Of a DNA stretch of 64,000 bases, positions 26,559 to 36,105 are shown piece after piece (within the stretch, counting starts at the first letter, position 1; the number at the start of each line of letters is the position of its first letter). The stretch is taken from the NCBI GenBank assembly GCA_034111085.1, contig JAWUXZ010000015.1, positions 170,197-234,196 on the forward strand. The letters run 5' to 3'. The DNA comes from Dinoroseobacter sp034111085 (GTDB lineage: Bacteria > Pseudomonadota > Alphaproteobacteria > Rhodobacterales > Rhodobacteraceae). The notes under the pieces were generated by a model that saw nothing but the letters and a program-made list of their open reading frames with translations, did not search any database and had not been told where the DNA came from. The translations under genes and the position numbers were made by a program.

Positions 26559-28316
26559 ATGAGTTTTCAGTCACCCAACGCCTTCGACGCCTTGCGCTAC
26601 CCGTACCGGTCGCATCTTGGTGCTTTGCCAAAAGCCTTGTGCGTGTCGCAAGGCTGGCAAAACGCAGGCGAGGTGCAGCGTCTCACAAGCACGCCCCTAA
26701 ACTTATCTGAACACACCATCGATCATAACGTGATCGGGTCGCTTGGCGCGGATTTTTGCCTGCAACAGAAACTACTGCCCCTGCGGCGCATCGGCGGCGG
26801 TGCAATCCTGGCCTGCGCGGACCCAGACTTGGCTAAGGGGGTGGCGCGTTTGCGGGACCTGCGCGACCTGTCATTTACGCACGCGCCAAGCGCAGACATC
26901 TCTGCGACCCTGCTGGCAGAGGCATCCACTGAGCTGACACGCCGCGCCGAGGAAAAACGCCCGCTCGCCGCCAGTTGCCGGGGCCTGCGTCCGGTCTCCG
27001 TCCTCACCCTTTGCAGCATTACATTCACTCTAATCGCGATAACCCTGTTGGCCCCAAACCTCGTGCTACGCAGCTTGACGGTGCTGGCCCTTTTCGGTCT
27101 CGTGGCAGCCACAGCGCTGAAATTGCTCGGACTTGTTGCCCTGACGAGGTCGCCGCCTGCTCAGCCTCGGGTCCTTTCAACCGAGCCCCGGTTGCTTCCT
27201 AAGATCACCCTGCTGCTGCCGCTGCTGCACGAGCCGAAAGTGGCGCAACGCCTCGTCCATGCGATTGAGGCGCTGGAATATCCGCGCTTTGCCCTCGAAG
27301 TGCTGATCTTAATTGAGGCCGATGACCACATTACCAAAGCCGCCCTCGACAACGTCACACTGGCGCGCCATTTCCGTGTGATCGAAGTGCCCGCAGGCCG
27401 CCTTAGAACCAAACCGCGCGCGATGAACTATGCGCTGCCGTTTGCGACGGGCGAGATCATCGGTATCTATGACGCCGAGGATCATCCTGAGGCTGATCAA
27501 CTTCTCAAAGTCGCAGCCGGCTTCGCCCAAGCGCCTGCGGAGGTGGCATGCCTGCAAGGGCGGCTTGATTATTATAATGCGCGCACCAACATCCTCGCAC
27601 GCTGCTTCGCACTCGATTATGCGGCGTGGTTTCGGGTGGTGTTGCCCGCGCTGATCACCTTCGACTTGCCGGTGCCATTGGGCGGCACCACGTTGTTTTT
27701 ACGCCGAAATATCATCGAGGAACTCGGTGGCTGGGACGCCCACAATGTCACCGAAGATGCAGAGCTTGGCATGTCGCTCTACCGGAGGGGCTACAGGGTC
27801 CGGCTGATCGACAGCACCACATACGAGGAAACAAATTGCCGTGCCCTGCCTTGGGTCAAACAACGGTCGCGCTGGCTGAAAGGCTATCTGGTGACGTGGC
27901 TGGTGATGATGCGCCACCCTCGGCAATTGTTCCGGGATCTGGGCTGGAAAGGCTTTGCAACCTTCCAGATGATCTTCGCAGGTACAATTTTAAACTGTGC
28001 AACCATGCCGATCCTATGGGCGTTTTTGTCGGGGACGGTCACGGGCCACGCGGTGCTGGGTCTGAACCTATCGCCGCTTGGAGTAACGGCATTGGTCACG
28101 TTGCTTGTAAGTGGACAGATCATCACGATGGCTATGTTCTTCTTCGGCAGCCTACGGCGCGAGCATGCACATTTGCTGCCATGGATCCCGATTCTGAACT
28201 TCTATTTCCTACTCACGGTGCCAGCCGTCTACAAAGCAATCTGGGAAACCCTGCGCGCACCGCATCACTGGGACAAGACCGAACACGGCGTCTATCCTGT
28301 GGAGCCTGCGCCCTAA
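26559..28316 (+). CDS. GT2 glycosyltransferase with N-terminal GspE_N-like domain
   Basis: A 585-residue membrane glycosyltransferase. Residues ~40-120 resemble the type II secretion GspE N-terminal domain (IGSLGADFCLQQKLLPLRRIG...). Two hydrophobic segments follow near 150-200, then a GT2 catalytic domain with EADDH, DAEDHPE, the acceptor-side EDAELG and the QRSRWLKG motif, and three to four C-terminal membrane helices. This is the layout of processive beta-glycan synthases such as cellulose-like or N-acyl sugar synthases. The polymer cannot be predicted. It follows carA by 79 bases but probably has its own promoter. Confidence 0.85.
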   Translation: MSFQSPNAFDALRYPYRSHLGALPKALCVSQGWQNAGEVQRLTSTPLNLSEHTIDHNVIGSLGADFCLQQKLLPLRRIGGGAILACADPDLAKGVARLRDLRDLSFTHAPSADISATLLAEASTELTRRAEEKRPLAASCRGLRPVSVLTLCSITFTLIAITLLAPNLVLRSLTVLALFGLVAATALKLLGLVALTRSPPAQPRVLSTEPRLLPKITLLLPLLHEPKVAQRLVHAIEALEYPRFALEVLILIEADDHITKAALDNVTLARHFRVIEVPAGRLRTKPRAMNYALPFATGEIIGIYDAEDHPEADQLLKVAAGFAQAPAEVACLQGRLDYYNARTNILARCFALDYAAWFRVVLPALITFDLPVPLGGTTLFLRRNIIEELGGWDAHNVTEDAELGMSLYRRGYRVRLIDSTTYEETNCRALPWVKQRSRWLKGYLVTWLVMMRHPRQLFRDLGWKGFATFQMIFAGTILNCATMPILWAFLSGTVTGHAVLGLNLSPLGVTALVTLLVSGQIITMAMFFFGSLRREHAHLLPWIPILNFYFLLTVPAVYKAIWETLRAPHHWDKTEHGVYPVEPAP

Positions 28317-28323
28317 GTACCGC

Positions 28324-28965
28324 CTAGAACGCCGTCGCGTCTTTGCGCAAACGGGCCTCAAACGCGATCGAGATATGACTGCGCAACGCCTCGGTCGCGG
28401 CCACCTCGTCACGCGCGGCGATAGCTTCCACGATGCGGGCATGTTCCTCGAGCGCTTTGCTGCCGCGCCCTTCAATCGCAAGCGAGGTCGTTGCCATCAG
28501 CGCCATCGACCGGTGCACAAGATCAAGCTGCTGCACCAGAAACCCATTATGCGAGGCGAGATGAATTTGCTTATGAAACCGCCGGTTCGCCCGAGACAGG
28601 GCTCGTGGATCGCCAAGCAACGCGGCGTCCTCAGTCACCATATCACGCAGGACTTTGATCTCTTCATCTGCTGCATGGCGCGCGGCAAGACGGGCCGCCA
28701 AGCCTTCAAGCTCGGTGCGCACAGTATAAAGTTCGGCCATTTGGCTGTGATCCAATGAGGCCACGATCAACGAGCGCCCATCACGGCTGAGCAGGCTTTG
28801 CGTCTCAAGCCGCTGTAATGCCTCGCGGATCGGCGTTCGTGACACCCCAAAACGGTCGGCCAGATCGCTTTCCACAAGACGGTCGCCGGGTCTGAATTCA
28901 CCGATATCAATCGCGCTTAGGATCAGGTCATAGGCGTCTTTGGGTGGGGTTCTTACGTCAGCCAT
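28324..28965 (-). CDS. GntR family regulator, FCD-type
   Basis: A 213-residue FadR-subfamily regulator. The winged helix lies at about residues 8-70 (GDRLVESDLADRFGVSRTPIREAL), followed by an all-helical FCD ligand domain with histidines and acidic residues typical of metal-assisted carboxylate binding. ATG 28965 is chosen for GGAGAG 9 bases upstream. It is convergent with the glycosyltransferase and divergent from a UbiH-type gene 258 bases away; its target is not evident. Confidence 0.87.
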   Translation of the reverse strand: MADVRTPPKDAYDLILSAIDIGEFRPGDRLVESDLADRFGVSRTPIREALQRLETQSLLSRDGRSLIVASLDHSQMAELYTVRTELEGLAARLAARHAADEEIKVLRDMVTEDAALLGDPRALSRANRRFHKQIHLASHNGFLVQQLDLVHRSMALMATTSLAIEGRGSKALEEHARIVEAIAARDEVAATEALRSHISIAFEARLRKDATAF

Positions 28966-29223
28966 AGGGGATCTCTCCGTTCGGTATGCAATTGTATCGC
29001 ACGGTACTTCTTTGATGCAAGGCTGGGAGTTTCTCCGCCGCCACTGGGAAAAAAGTGCGGTGCAAGACCGAAGCCTGATATCCGCCCAAGCATCAAGCCC
29101 AGAAAACACTACTGATCCTTGTCCCAACGATTTTCCGGCTCTGCGATTCATCACCTGGGGCTGAGTGTCGCTTGGACGAGCGCCGCGCGGCACCCTAGCT
29201 TAAGCGCGTAAGCGGAGCATTCG

Positions 29224-30414
29224 ATGACCGAAACGACAGACATTCTTATCGCAGGCGGCGGGCCTTCAGGGCTGGCCGCAGCAACGGCATTTGGGGCCGC
29301 AGGGTTCAACGTAATCTGCGTCGATCCGACCGCACCCGTAACTGACGCGGCCGCAGCCGGGGCCGATATTCGCACGACCGCAATCTTGCAACCGGGCCGC
29401 GCATTGCTCGAGCGTTCCGGGGTTTGGGACCGCCTGGCACCCCATGCCACGGCGCTGCAAGTGATGCAGATAATTGATGCGGGAACCGATGAGACCACTC
29501 AAAAAGCATTTAATGCAAGTGACTTAGGCGACGCGCCTTTTGGATGGAACCTGCCCAACTGGCTGCTTCGGCGCGAGTTTTTGGCCCAGATTGCCGATAT
29601 GGCGAACGTGTCTTTCCGTCCCGGCATTGGCTTTGCGTCTTATGTGCCGCGCAGCACCGAGGCGCGGGTGCGGCTCAGCAATGGGACGTCTGTGTCTGCC
29701 AAGATGATAATCGCCGCAGATGGACGCACGAGTCCCGTGCGCCAGGCCGCTGGAATAGAGGTGCGCACTACGCGCTACGGGCAAAAAGCACTGGCTTTCG
29801 CGGTCAAGCACCCGGTGCCTCATGACAATATCTCAACCGAGGTTCACCGCTCGGGCGGACCGTTTACGCTGGTGCCGCTGCCCGATCTGGACGGCTCGCC
29901 AAGGTCTGCCGTGGTCTGGATGGAGCGCGCTTCAGAAGCCGAAAGGCTTGCGCAGATTGACATATCTGAGTTCAACGCAGAAGCAACCGAGCGCTCGTCT
30001 GGGCTGCTTGGCGCCCTCACACTGGCCTCGCGGCGCTCTGTCTGGCCGATCATCAGCCAGATCGCCAGCCGCTTTGACGGACCGCGTGTGGCTTTGATGG
30101 CCGAGGCCGCCCATGTGGTCCCGCCCATCGGGGCGCAGGGACTGAATATGAGCCTCGCAGACATCCGCGTTCTGCTGGAGCTTTCAGAAAACAACCGCGA
30201 AAACCTTGGCACGCCTGAGATGCTCAGCCGTTATTCGCGCGCACGCTGGCCAGATGCGCAGGCGCGCGTGATCGGTATAGACGCGCTCAACCGGACCTCC
30301 ATGGCTGGGCATCCGGTGATGAAAGCGCTGCGCCGCAAAGGCGTGGCCACACTCCATGGCGTGGCCCCGCTTCGCAAGCTGGCAATGCGGTTGGGGCTGG
30401 GTGCAGGCGGCTAG
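29224..30414 (+). CDS. UbiH/UbiF/VisC-family FAD-dependent monooxygenase
   Basis: A 396-residue flavoprotein hydroxylase of the COQ6/UbiH class, probably acting in ubiquinone ring hydroxylation. It has the FAD-binding GGGPSGLAAATAFGAAG at residue ~11, the DG segment AADGRTSPVR near 165, and AEAAHVVPPIGAQGLNMSL near 295. It ends 4 bases inside the 3' end of a convergent aminotransferase. Which ring position it modifies cannot be told. Confidence 0.87.
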   Translation: MTETTDILIAGGGPSGLAAATAFGAAGFNVICVDPTAPVTDAAAAGADIRTTAILQPGRALLERSGVWDRLAPHATALQVMQIIDAGTDETTQKAFNASDLGDAPFGWNLPNWLLRREFLAQIADMANVSFRPGIGFASYVPRSTEARVRLSNGTSVSAKMIIAADGRTSPVRQAAGIEVRTTRYGQKALAFAVKHPVPHDNISTEVHRSGGPFTLVPLPDLDGSPRSAVVWMERASEAERLAQIDISEFNAEATERSSGLLGALTLASRRSVWPIISQIASRFDGPRVALMAEAAHVVPPIGAQGLNMSLADIRVLLELSENNRENLGTPEMLSRYSRARWPDAQARVIGIDALNRTSMAGHPVMKALRRKGVATLHGVAPLRKLAMRLGLGAGG

Positions 30415-31538
30415 AGCACCTGATCCATCACGGGCTTTAGGCGCGCCAAGGTCGCCGGCACATCATAGAGCTTGTCCAACCCGAACAGACCCAGACGGAA
30501 GGTGCGGAAATCTTCCGGCTCGTCGCATTCCAGCGGTACCCCGGCGGCGATCTGCATACCAAGTGCCGCGAATTTCGACCCGTTTTGGATGTCTGGATCG
30601 TCGGTGTAGCTGACCACAACGCCCGGAGCGCCGAAGCCTTTAGCGGCCACAGACACAACACCTTTTTCGGCCAGCATCGCGCGAACCGCATCGCCCAGCG
30701 CCCATTGGTTGTCTTGCAGGCGGGCAAAGCCATACGCTTTGGTCTCGAGCATGGTATCGCGGAATACGCGCAGCGCGTCGGTGGGCATGGTGGCGTGATA
30801 GGCGTGCTTGCCGCCCTCATAGATCGCCATGATGGCGCGCCATTTTTTCAGATCGATGGAAAAGCTCGATGATGTCGTTTCTGCCAGCTTGGCCTCGGCG
30901 CGCTCGGACATCATTACAAGGCCTGCGCAGGGCGACGCACTCCAGCCTTTTTGCGGTGCCGAGATCAGCACATCGACCCCGGTGGCCTTCATATCAACCC
31001 ATGCACAGCCGCTGGCGATACAATCGAGCACCATCAGCGCGCCGACTTGGTGGGCGGCATCTGCCATTGCAGTGATGTAGCCGTCGGGCAGAATCACGCC
31101 CGCGGAGGTCTCGACATGGGGGGCAAACACGATCTCGGGGCGTTCCTCGGCAATGCGCGCTGTCACCTCCTCAATCGGGGCGGGCGCAAAAGGCGCGCGG
31201 GTGTCATTGCCGATTTGGCGGGCTTTCATGACGACGGTTTCCGATGGCAGGCCGCCTATCTCGAAAATCTGGGACCAGCGGTAGGAGAACCAGCCGTTGC
31301 GCACCACAAGCGCTTTGCGGCCCTCGGCGAATTGGCGCGCGACAGCCTCCATCGCGAAAGTGCCGCCGCCGGGGATCAGGGCGACCGCGTCGGCGGTATA
31401 GACTTCGCGCAACATGCCAGAGATATCGCGCATCACATCGCCAAAGGTCGCGGACATGGAATTGAGCGAGCGGTCAGTGAAAACAACCGAGAATTCGGCC
31501 AGCCCATCGGGATCGACGGTGTTAAGTAGAGCGTTCAT
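30411..31538 (-). CDS. Class V PLP-dependent aminotransferase (serine-pyruvate/alanine-glyoxylate type)
   Basis: A 375-residue fold-type I aminotransferase. The PLP lysine lies in SAPQKGWSASPCAG and the phosphate-binding and aspartate regions in GGGTFAMEAVARQF and VLDCIASG. ATG 31538 (MNALLNTVDPDG) is used because GAGG lies just upstream and homology begins there. It is convergent and overlapping by 4 bases with the monooxygenase gene, and divergent from trkH. Substrate pair not determined. Confidence 0.85.
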   Translation of the reverse strand: MNALLNTVDPDGLAEFSVVFTDRSLNSMSATFGDVMRDISGMLREVYTADAVALIPGGGTFAMEAVARQFAEGRKALVVRNGWFSYRWSQIFEIGGLPSETVVMKARQIGNDTRAPFAPAPIEEVTARIAEERPEIVFAPHVETSAGVILPDGYITAMADAAHQVGALMVLDCIASGCAWVDMKATGVDVLISAPQKGWSASPCAGLVMMSERAEAKLAETTSSSFSIDLKKWRAIMAIYEGGKHAYHATMPTDALRVFRDTMLETKAYGFARLQDNQWALGDAVRAMLAEKGVVSVAAKGFGAPGVVVSYTDDPDIQNGSKFAALGMQIAAGVPLECDEPEDFRTFRLGLFGLDKLYDVPATLARLKPVMDQVL

Positions 31539-31713
31539 GAGGGGCCTCCAAGCTTGTCCGATGTAATGGCTAGCGGGCTGAGGGCGCGGGCGCAAAGACT
31601 TTTTCGTTAATATCTGGCGTGTTTGGCGCAACGATCCGTCGCGTTTGTTTTCGGTAGCCAACACGGTGCGCGCCCCATTGACAGCCAAGCCCGCCAAAGC
31701 CAAGCCTTTGCAT

Positions 31714-33162
31714 ATGTATGATTTACGCCCCGTTGGTTACGTCACTGGACTATTGTTGACCGCTCTTGGCGCGTCGATGCTGGTGCCATTCTTCACTGAT
31801 CTGGCGCTGGATACCGGCAATGCTTGGGCGTTCTTTGAGGCTGCGACAATCACCGGATTGGTCGGACTTCTCAGCGCTGTTGCCTGCGCCAATGGGGTCA
31901 AACAACGCCTGTCGATCCAGCAGACCTTCTTGATGGCGGTCGGAGTGTGGCTATTTTTGCCAGCCTTCGGCGCGCTGCCGTTCTGGATGGGCGCGACGCA
32001 AGCACCCTATGTAGACGCGTTGTTTGAGGCGATGTCGGGACTGACCACCACGGGTGCGACGGTGTTCACGGGGCTCGATCAGCTGCCTGCGGGGTTGCTG
32101 CTTTGGCGCTCGATGTTGCAATGGTTCGGCGGCATCGGGATCATCGTTGTGGCAATGGTGTTCTTGCCCGAGTTGCGCGTGGGCGGCATGCAGATATTCC
32201 GCTCTGAGGGGTTTGATACCATGGGAAAGATCTTGCCGCGCGCGGCAGAGATCGCCCAGCAAATCTCGATCATCTATCTGGGGCTCACGGGTGCCTGTAT
32301 CCTTGGCTATCTGATGGTGGGAATGCCCGCGTTTGATGCGTTGAACCATGCGCTTACCACCGTCTCGACCGGCGGATTTTCAACTTATAACGCAAGCTTT
32401 GGCGCGTTTCAGGGTGCGCCGGAATATGTTGCGGTGATATTCATCATCCTCGCCAGCCTGCCCTTCGTGCGCTACGTCCAAATCCTAGCGGGCAGCGCCG
32501 AGCCGTTGTGGCGCGATAGCCAAGTCCGCGCCTTTATTGGCATGATCGCAGTGATCACGCTGACCATGGCGAGCTTTCGGGTTTTTCTGGCCGGGGACGC
32601 GACAGAGGCGGCGTTCCGTCAAGCCCTGTTCAACGTCACCTCGATTATCTCGGGCACGGGCTATGCCAGCACCGACTACCAGCTTTGGGGGCCACTCGCG
32701 GTTGTGATGTTCTTCTTTCTTGGGCTTGTGGGGGGGTGCGCGGGATCGACCTGCTGTTCGATCAAGATTTTCCGCTACCAGATCCTAATCTCGGCAGTGC
32801 GGGCGCAAATCCGGCGCATCCATTCGCCCCACGGCTTGTTTTCGGCCAAGTACGAGGGGCGCACGGTCAGCGAAGATGTCCTGAACTCGGTCATGGCGTT
32901 TTTCGTGATGTTCACCGTGTCGGTTGGCATCGTGACGGTATTGCTGGGCCTGACAGGGCTGGATTTGGTCACATCGCTGTCGGGATCAGCCGCAGCTCTC
33001 GCCAATATTGGGCCGGGTCTGGGGTCAATCATCGGGCCATCAGGCACATACGCGCCGCTGAACGATACCGCCAAGTGGATCCTTACCGCAGCAATGCTAA
33101 TCGGGCGGTTGGAATTGATGGCCGTGTTTGTGTTATTCACGCGACGGTTTTGGATGGACTAG
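31714..33162 (+). CDS. trkH: Trk system potassium uptake protein TrkH
   Basis: A 482-residue integral membrane potassium channel subunit with the repeated pore motifs of the TrkH/TrkG family (ALFEAMSGLTTTGATVF, ALTTVSTGGFST, NVTSIISGTGYAS and SAALANIGPGLG). ATG 31714 gives the family length; an upstream in-frame TTG would add 23 residues without homology. Its regulatory NAD-binding partner TrkA is not adjacent. Confidence 0.93.
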   Translation: MYDLRPVGYVTGLLLTALGASMLVPFFTDLALDTGNAWAFFEAATITGLVGLLSAVACANGVKQRLSIQQTFLMAVGVWLFLPAFGALPFWMGATQAPYVDALFEAMSGLTTTGATVFTGLDQLPAGLLLWRSMLQWFGGIGIIVVAMVFLPELRVGGMQIFRSEGFDTMGKILPRAAEIAQQISIIYLGLTGACILGYLMVGMPAFDALNHALTTVSTGGFSTYNASFGAFQGAPEYVAVIFIILASLPFVRYVQILAGSAEPLWRDSQVRAFIGMIAVITLTMASFRVFLAGDATEAAFRQALFNVTSIISGTGYASTDYQLWGPLAVVMFFFLGLVGGCAGSTCCSIKIFRYQILISAVRAQIRRIHSPHGLFSAKYEGRTVSEDVLNSVMAFFVMFTVSVGIVTVLLGLTGLDLVTSLSGSAAALANIGPGLGSIIGPSGTYAPLNDTAKWILTAAMLIGRLELMAVFVLFTRRFWMD

Positions 33163-33245
33163 GTTGCGAGCATGGTCTCTTCGGAGTGACACCATGCCCT
33201 AACGCCCAAATACGCCTGCGCTGAATTACTGCGCGAAGCGTTCAA

Positions 33246-35021
33246 TCACTCCCAGCAGCTCACCAGCACGGTCATGTCCGCCGCAAGCGCCGTCAGATCG
33301 GCTGGATCAACCACACCACTGGCAAGCTCGCGCCGCACGCTCACACCTGCGGTGCTCAGAAGCCCCGAGATCGCATCCGCATTGGCCGCGAAATTCACGC
33401 CTTCCGGCAACGCGCGCGCTTTGTTTGCACCTGTCGGCAGCAACAAACCAAGCACTTTGCCAGACGCGTCCAGAACCGGACCACCTGAATCGCCCGCCTG
33501 CACAGCCACGGCGAGGCGCGTCAGCTGCGCTTCTCCGGCCAGACCGCGCAGGTCTTCGAGTGTGCCAAAGCTTAGCGTCGGAGCGCCCAGCGCACCCTCA
33601 AACGAAAAGCCCGCCACAGCGATCTCGGAGCGCAAGCGTGGGATGCCATCTAGGAAGGCTGCATAATTGATCGGGGCTTGCGCACTGCGAGGGCGCAACA
33701 CGGCGAGACCAAGTGCCTCGTCGGACCCGATGACATCAGCCTCAAGCGTGCTGGATGCCCCAAGCGTGACACGGCTGCACTGGTCAACGGCTTCGGTCGT
33801 CGTCAAAATTGTGCCACGCGCATCAACGAAAAAGCCCGAACGCGAGCGGACCGGTTGGCGCACCTCAAGACCCGCCATCAAGTCGATACGCTGATCTACA
33901 GACGGCTGGCCCAAAGTCTCGTCAAGCGCGCTGGTGCCTACAGGTGTGAAGCTATCTTGCATGAAGCGCGCGATCTTGTTCATCAACTCAGCCTCTTCAG
34001 GGGCCCAAGTGACGGTGAAGCCTTTGACGAGGCCATCGTTAAGTCGCGCATAGGTATAGCTATGCAAATCGTCGCTTTGGCCTGTCAGCGTGAAATCATT
34101 GCTGCGCTTCTCGCGCGCGCCTTCCAGCGGCACAATCTCAAGCGTCTGCATGATGTCGTAAAGGCCGTGCAAGGTTGCGCGGGTGCCTTCTTGGCTGATC
34201 AGCAATACGCGCACGCCTGAGCCATCGGTGTTATTGTATTGCACAAATGGTGGCTCAAACAGCGAAAAGGCAACGCGCGCTAGGGGGAATTGCATCTCGA
34301 TACCGGCGGCATCATCGCGCACCACGGCAAGGCCGACGCTGTCCAACTCGGCTTGGTAACTGCCGAGCAGCTCCACCCGTTGTTTGGTGCTCAGCACACC
34401 ATTGGCCTCGTAATTCTGTGCGCTCTGCCATTCGGCCATCGCATTTCGAGTTCCGGGGCCGAACGCGCCGTCAATGCCCGAGCGGTAAAAGCCAAACCAC
34501 TGCATCGCGATCTGCAAGTCTTCGCGGGCAGGCCGGTCGAGAAGACGCTCGGTCTGCAAGGCCTCAGCACGGGTTTCCTCGGATGGCACAGGCGGCTCAA
34601 TAACGACCACAACTGGGGGCAAGGCTTGGACTTGGGTAACGTCTTGGCCTTCGGTAACGTTTTGGCCGGGCGTCACCGGGCGCGCGGCCAGTGTATTGGC
34701 CCCGATGGGCCAGAACTGCCCGATATAGTCGGTGCCATCGGCGAGATAGCTGTCACGCGGCACAAGGCCTGCGCGCAGCAAGCGCTGCAATTCAGCGGTG
34801 CCCGCGTTTGGCGCAAACGGCCCAAGCGCCACGGCATACCAACCCGAGCGCAACCGCACCCCGTTGACGTCATTTGTAACGGCCGCGTAGCGCCGCACGG
34901 CGGCTTCGGCCTCGGCCAATGTTGCGTTGGCCTCAACCTGAACCCAAACGCGTTCCTGTGCGGCGACCGGAGCCGCTGCCAAAAAGACCAAACCAACCAA
35001 GAGATAAAGAAAACGTACCAT
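33246..35021 (-). CDS. Secreted SPOR/peptidoglycan-binding protein with degenerate trypsin-like domain
   Basis: A 591-residue exported protein: signal peptide (MVRFLYLLVGLVFLAAAPVAAQ region), a SPOR-like domain at about 25-110, a peptidoglycan-binding domain near 180-240 (GFYRSGIDGAFGPGTRNAM), a middle region, and a chymotrypsin-fold domain near 390-550. The catalytic serine motif GDSGGP (S512) is intact, but the position of the catalytic histidine reads TTTEAV (E410) and that of the aspartate reads ALGLAV (G438). It is therefore predicted not to be a classical serine protease. It is probably envelope-associated. The exact domain edges are estimates. Confidence 0.82.
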   Translation of the reverse strand: MVRFLYLLVGLVFLAAAPVAAQERVWVQVEANATLAEAEAAVRRYAAVTNDVNGVRLRSGWYAVALGPFAPNAGTAELQRLLRAGLVPRDSYLADGTDYIGQFWPIGANTLAARPVTPGQNVTEGQDVTQVQALPPVVVVIEPPVPSEETRAEALQTERLLDRPAREDLQIAMQWFGFYRSGIDGAFGPGTRNAMAEWQSAQNYEANGVLSTKQRVELLGSYQAELDSVGLAVVRDDAAGIEMQFPLARVAFSLFEPPFVQYNNTDGSGVRVLLISQEGTRATLHGLYDIMQTLEIVPLEGAREKRSNDFTLTGQSDDLHSYTYARLNDGLVKGFTVTWAPEEAELMNKIARFMQDSFTPVGTSALDETLGQPSVDQRIDLMAGLEVRQPVRSRSGFFVDARGTILTTTEAVDQCSRVTLGASSTLEADVIGSDEALGLAVLRPRSAQAPINYAAFLDGIPRLRSEIAVAGFSFEGALGAPTLSFGTLEDLRGLAGEAQLTRLAVAVQAGDSGGPVLDASGKVLGLLLPTGANKARALPEGVNFAANADAISGLLSTAGVSVRRELASGVVDPADLTALAADMTVLVSCWE

Positions 35022-35166
35022 GAGCGCCTGTGATTCCGCATAATGTGCCAATTGGCGCAGACCCTAGCAGTTTGCCGGGTGATTGCACCCGAATATAGGG
35101 GATCGCTTGATTGACCCCCCTGCCCCTGTTGCCTATGCAGAACGCGCTTTCATAAGGGGCCTCCAG

Positions 35167-36105
35167 ATGGACACCAAGATGGACACGCCGCGTTCGTTCC
35201 AAGAGATCATTCTGCGACTGCAAAGTTACTGGGCGGCCAAGGGCTGCGCGGTTTTGCAGCCCTATGACATGGAGGTGGGTGCGGGCACGTTTCACCCCGC
35301 CACAACCCTGCGTTCGCTGGGTACAATGCCGTGGGCTGCGGCCTACGTTCAGCCCTCGCGCCGCCCTACCGATGGACGCTACGGCGAGAATCCAAACCGC
35401 TTGCAGCATTACTACCAGTTCCAAGTGTTGATTAAGCCCTCGCCGCCGGATTTACAGGCGCTCTATCTCGGGTCGCTTAAGGCAATCGGTGTAGACGCGT
35501 CGATGCACGATATCCGCTTTGTCGAGGACGACTGGGAAAGCCCAACCCTTGGCGCATGGGGTCTTGGCTGGGAAGTTTGGTGCGATGGCATGGAGGTTTC
35601 GCAGTTCACCTATTTCCAGCAGGTCGGCGGCCATGACTGCCATCCGGTGTCGGGCGAGTTGACCTACGGGCTTGAGCGTCTGGCGATGTATATCCTCGGC
35701 GTCGATCATGTGATGGACATGCCGTTCAACGCCCCCGACGCGCCGATCCCGCTCAGCTATGGCGATATCTTCAAGCAGACCGAAGAAGAATACGCGCGGT
35801 TCAACTTTGATACGGCCAATACCGAGGTGCTGTTGAAACATTTTATGGAAGCCGAAGTGGAATGCGCCGCGATCTTGGCCGCGGACGCGCTGGACCCCAA
35901 GACGGGCAAGCGCATCGTCATGGCGCACCCGGCCTATGACCAGTGCATCAAGGCCAGCCACATCTTTAACCTGCTCGATGCGCGCGGCGTGATTTCCGTG
36001 ACCGAGCGGCAAGCCTATATCGGGCGCGTGAGAAACTTGGCAAAGGCCTGCGCGGATGCTTTCCTGCAGACCACTGCTGGCGGCTGGACGGAGGACGCAG
36101 CATGA
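35167..36105 (+). CDS. glyQ: Glycine-tRNA ligase alpha subunit
   Basis: GlyQ is the catalytic class II subunit of the bacterial alpha2beta2 glycyl-tRNA synthetase. The 312-residue protein has the typical opening SFQEIILRLQSYWAAKGC and ATTLRSLG, and the conserved GLGWEVWCDGMEVSQFTYFQQ. ATG 35167 is favoured by AAGGGG upstream; ATG 35179 is possible. It overlaps the next gene by 4 bases and is separated from glyS by a DUF6446-like gene. Confidence 0.95.
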   Translation: MDTKMDTPRSFQEIILRLQSYWAAKGCAVLQPYDMEVGAGTFHPATTLRSLGTMPWAAAYVQPSRRPTDGRYGENPNRLQHYYQFQVLIKPSPPDLQALYLGSLKAIGVDASMHDIRFVEDDWESPTLGAWGLGWEVWCDGMEVSQFTYFQQVGGHDCHPVSGELTYGLERLAMYILGVDHVMDMPFNAPDAPIPLSYGDIFKQTEEEYARFNFDTANTEVLLKHFMEAEVECAAILAADALDPKTGKRIVMAHPAYDQCIKASHIFNLLDARGVISVTERQAYIGRVRNLAKACADAFLQTTAGGWTEDAA

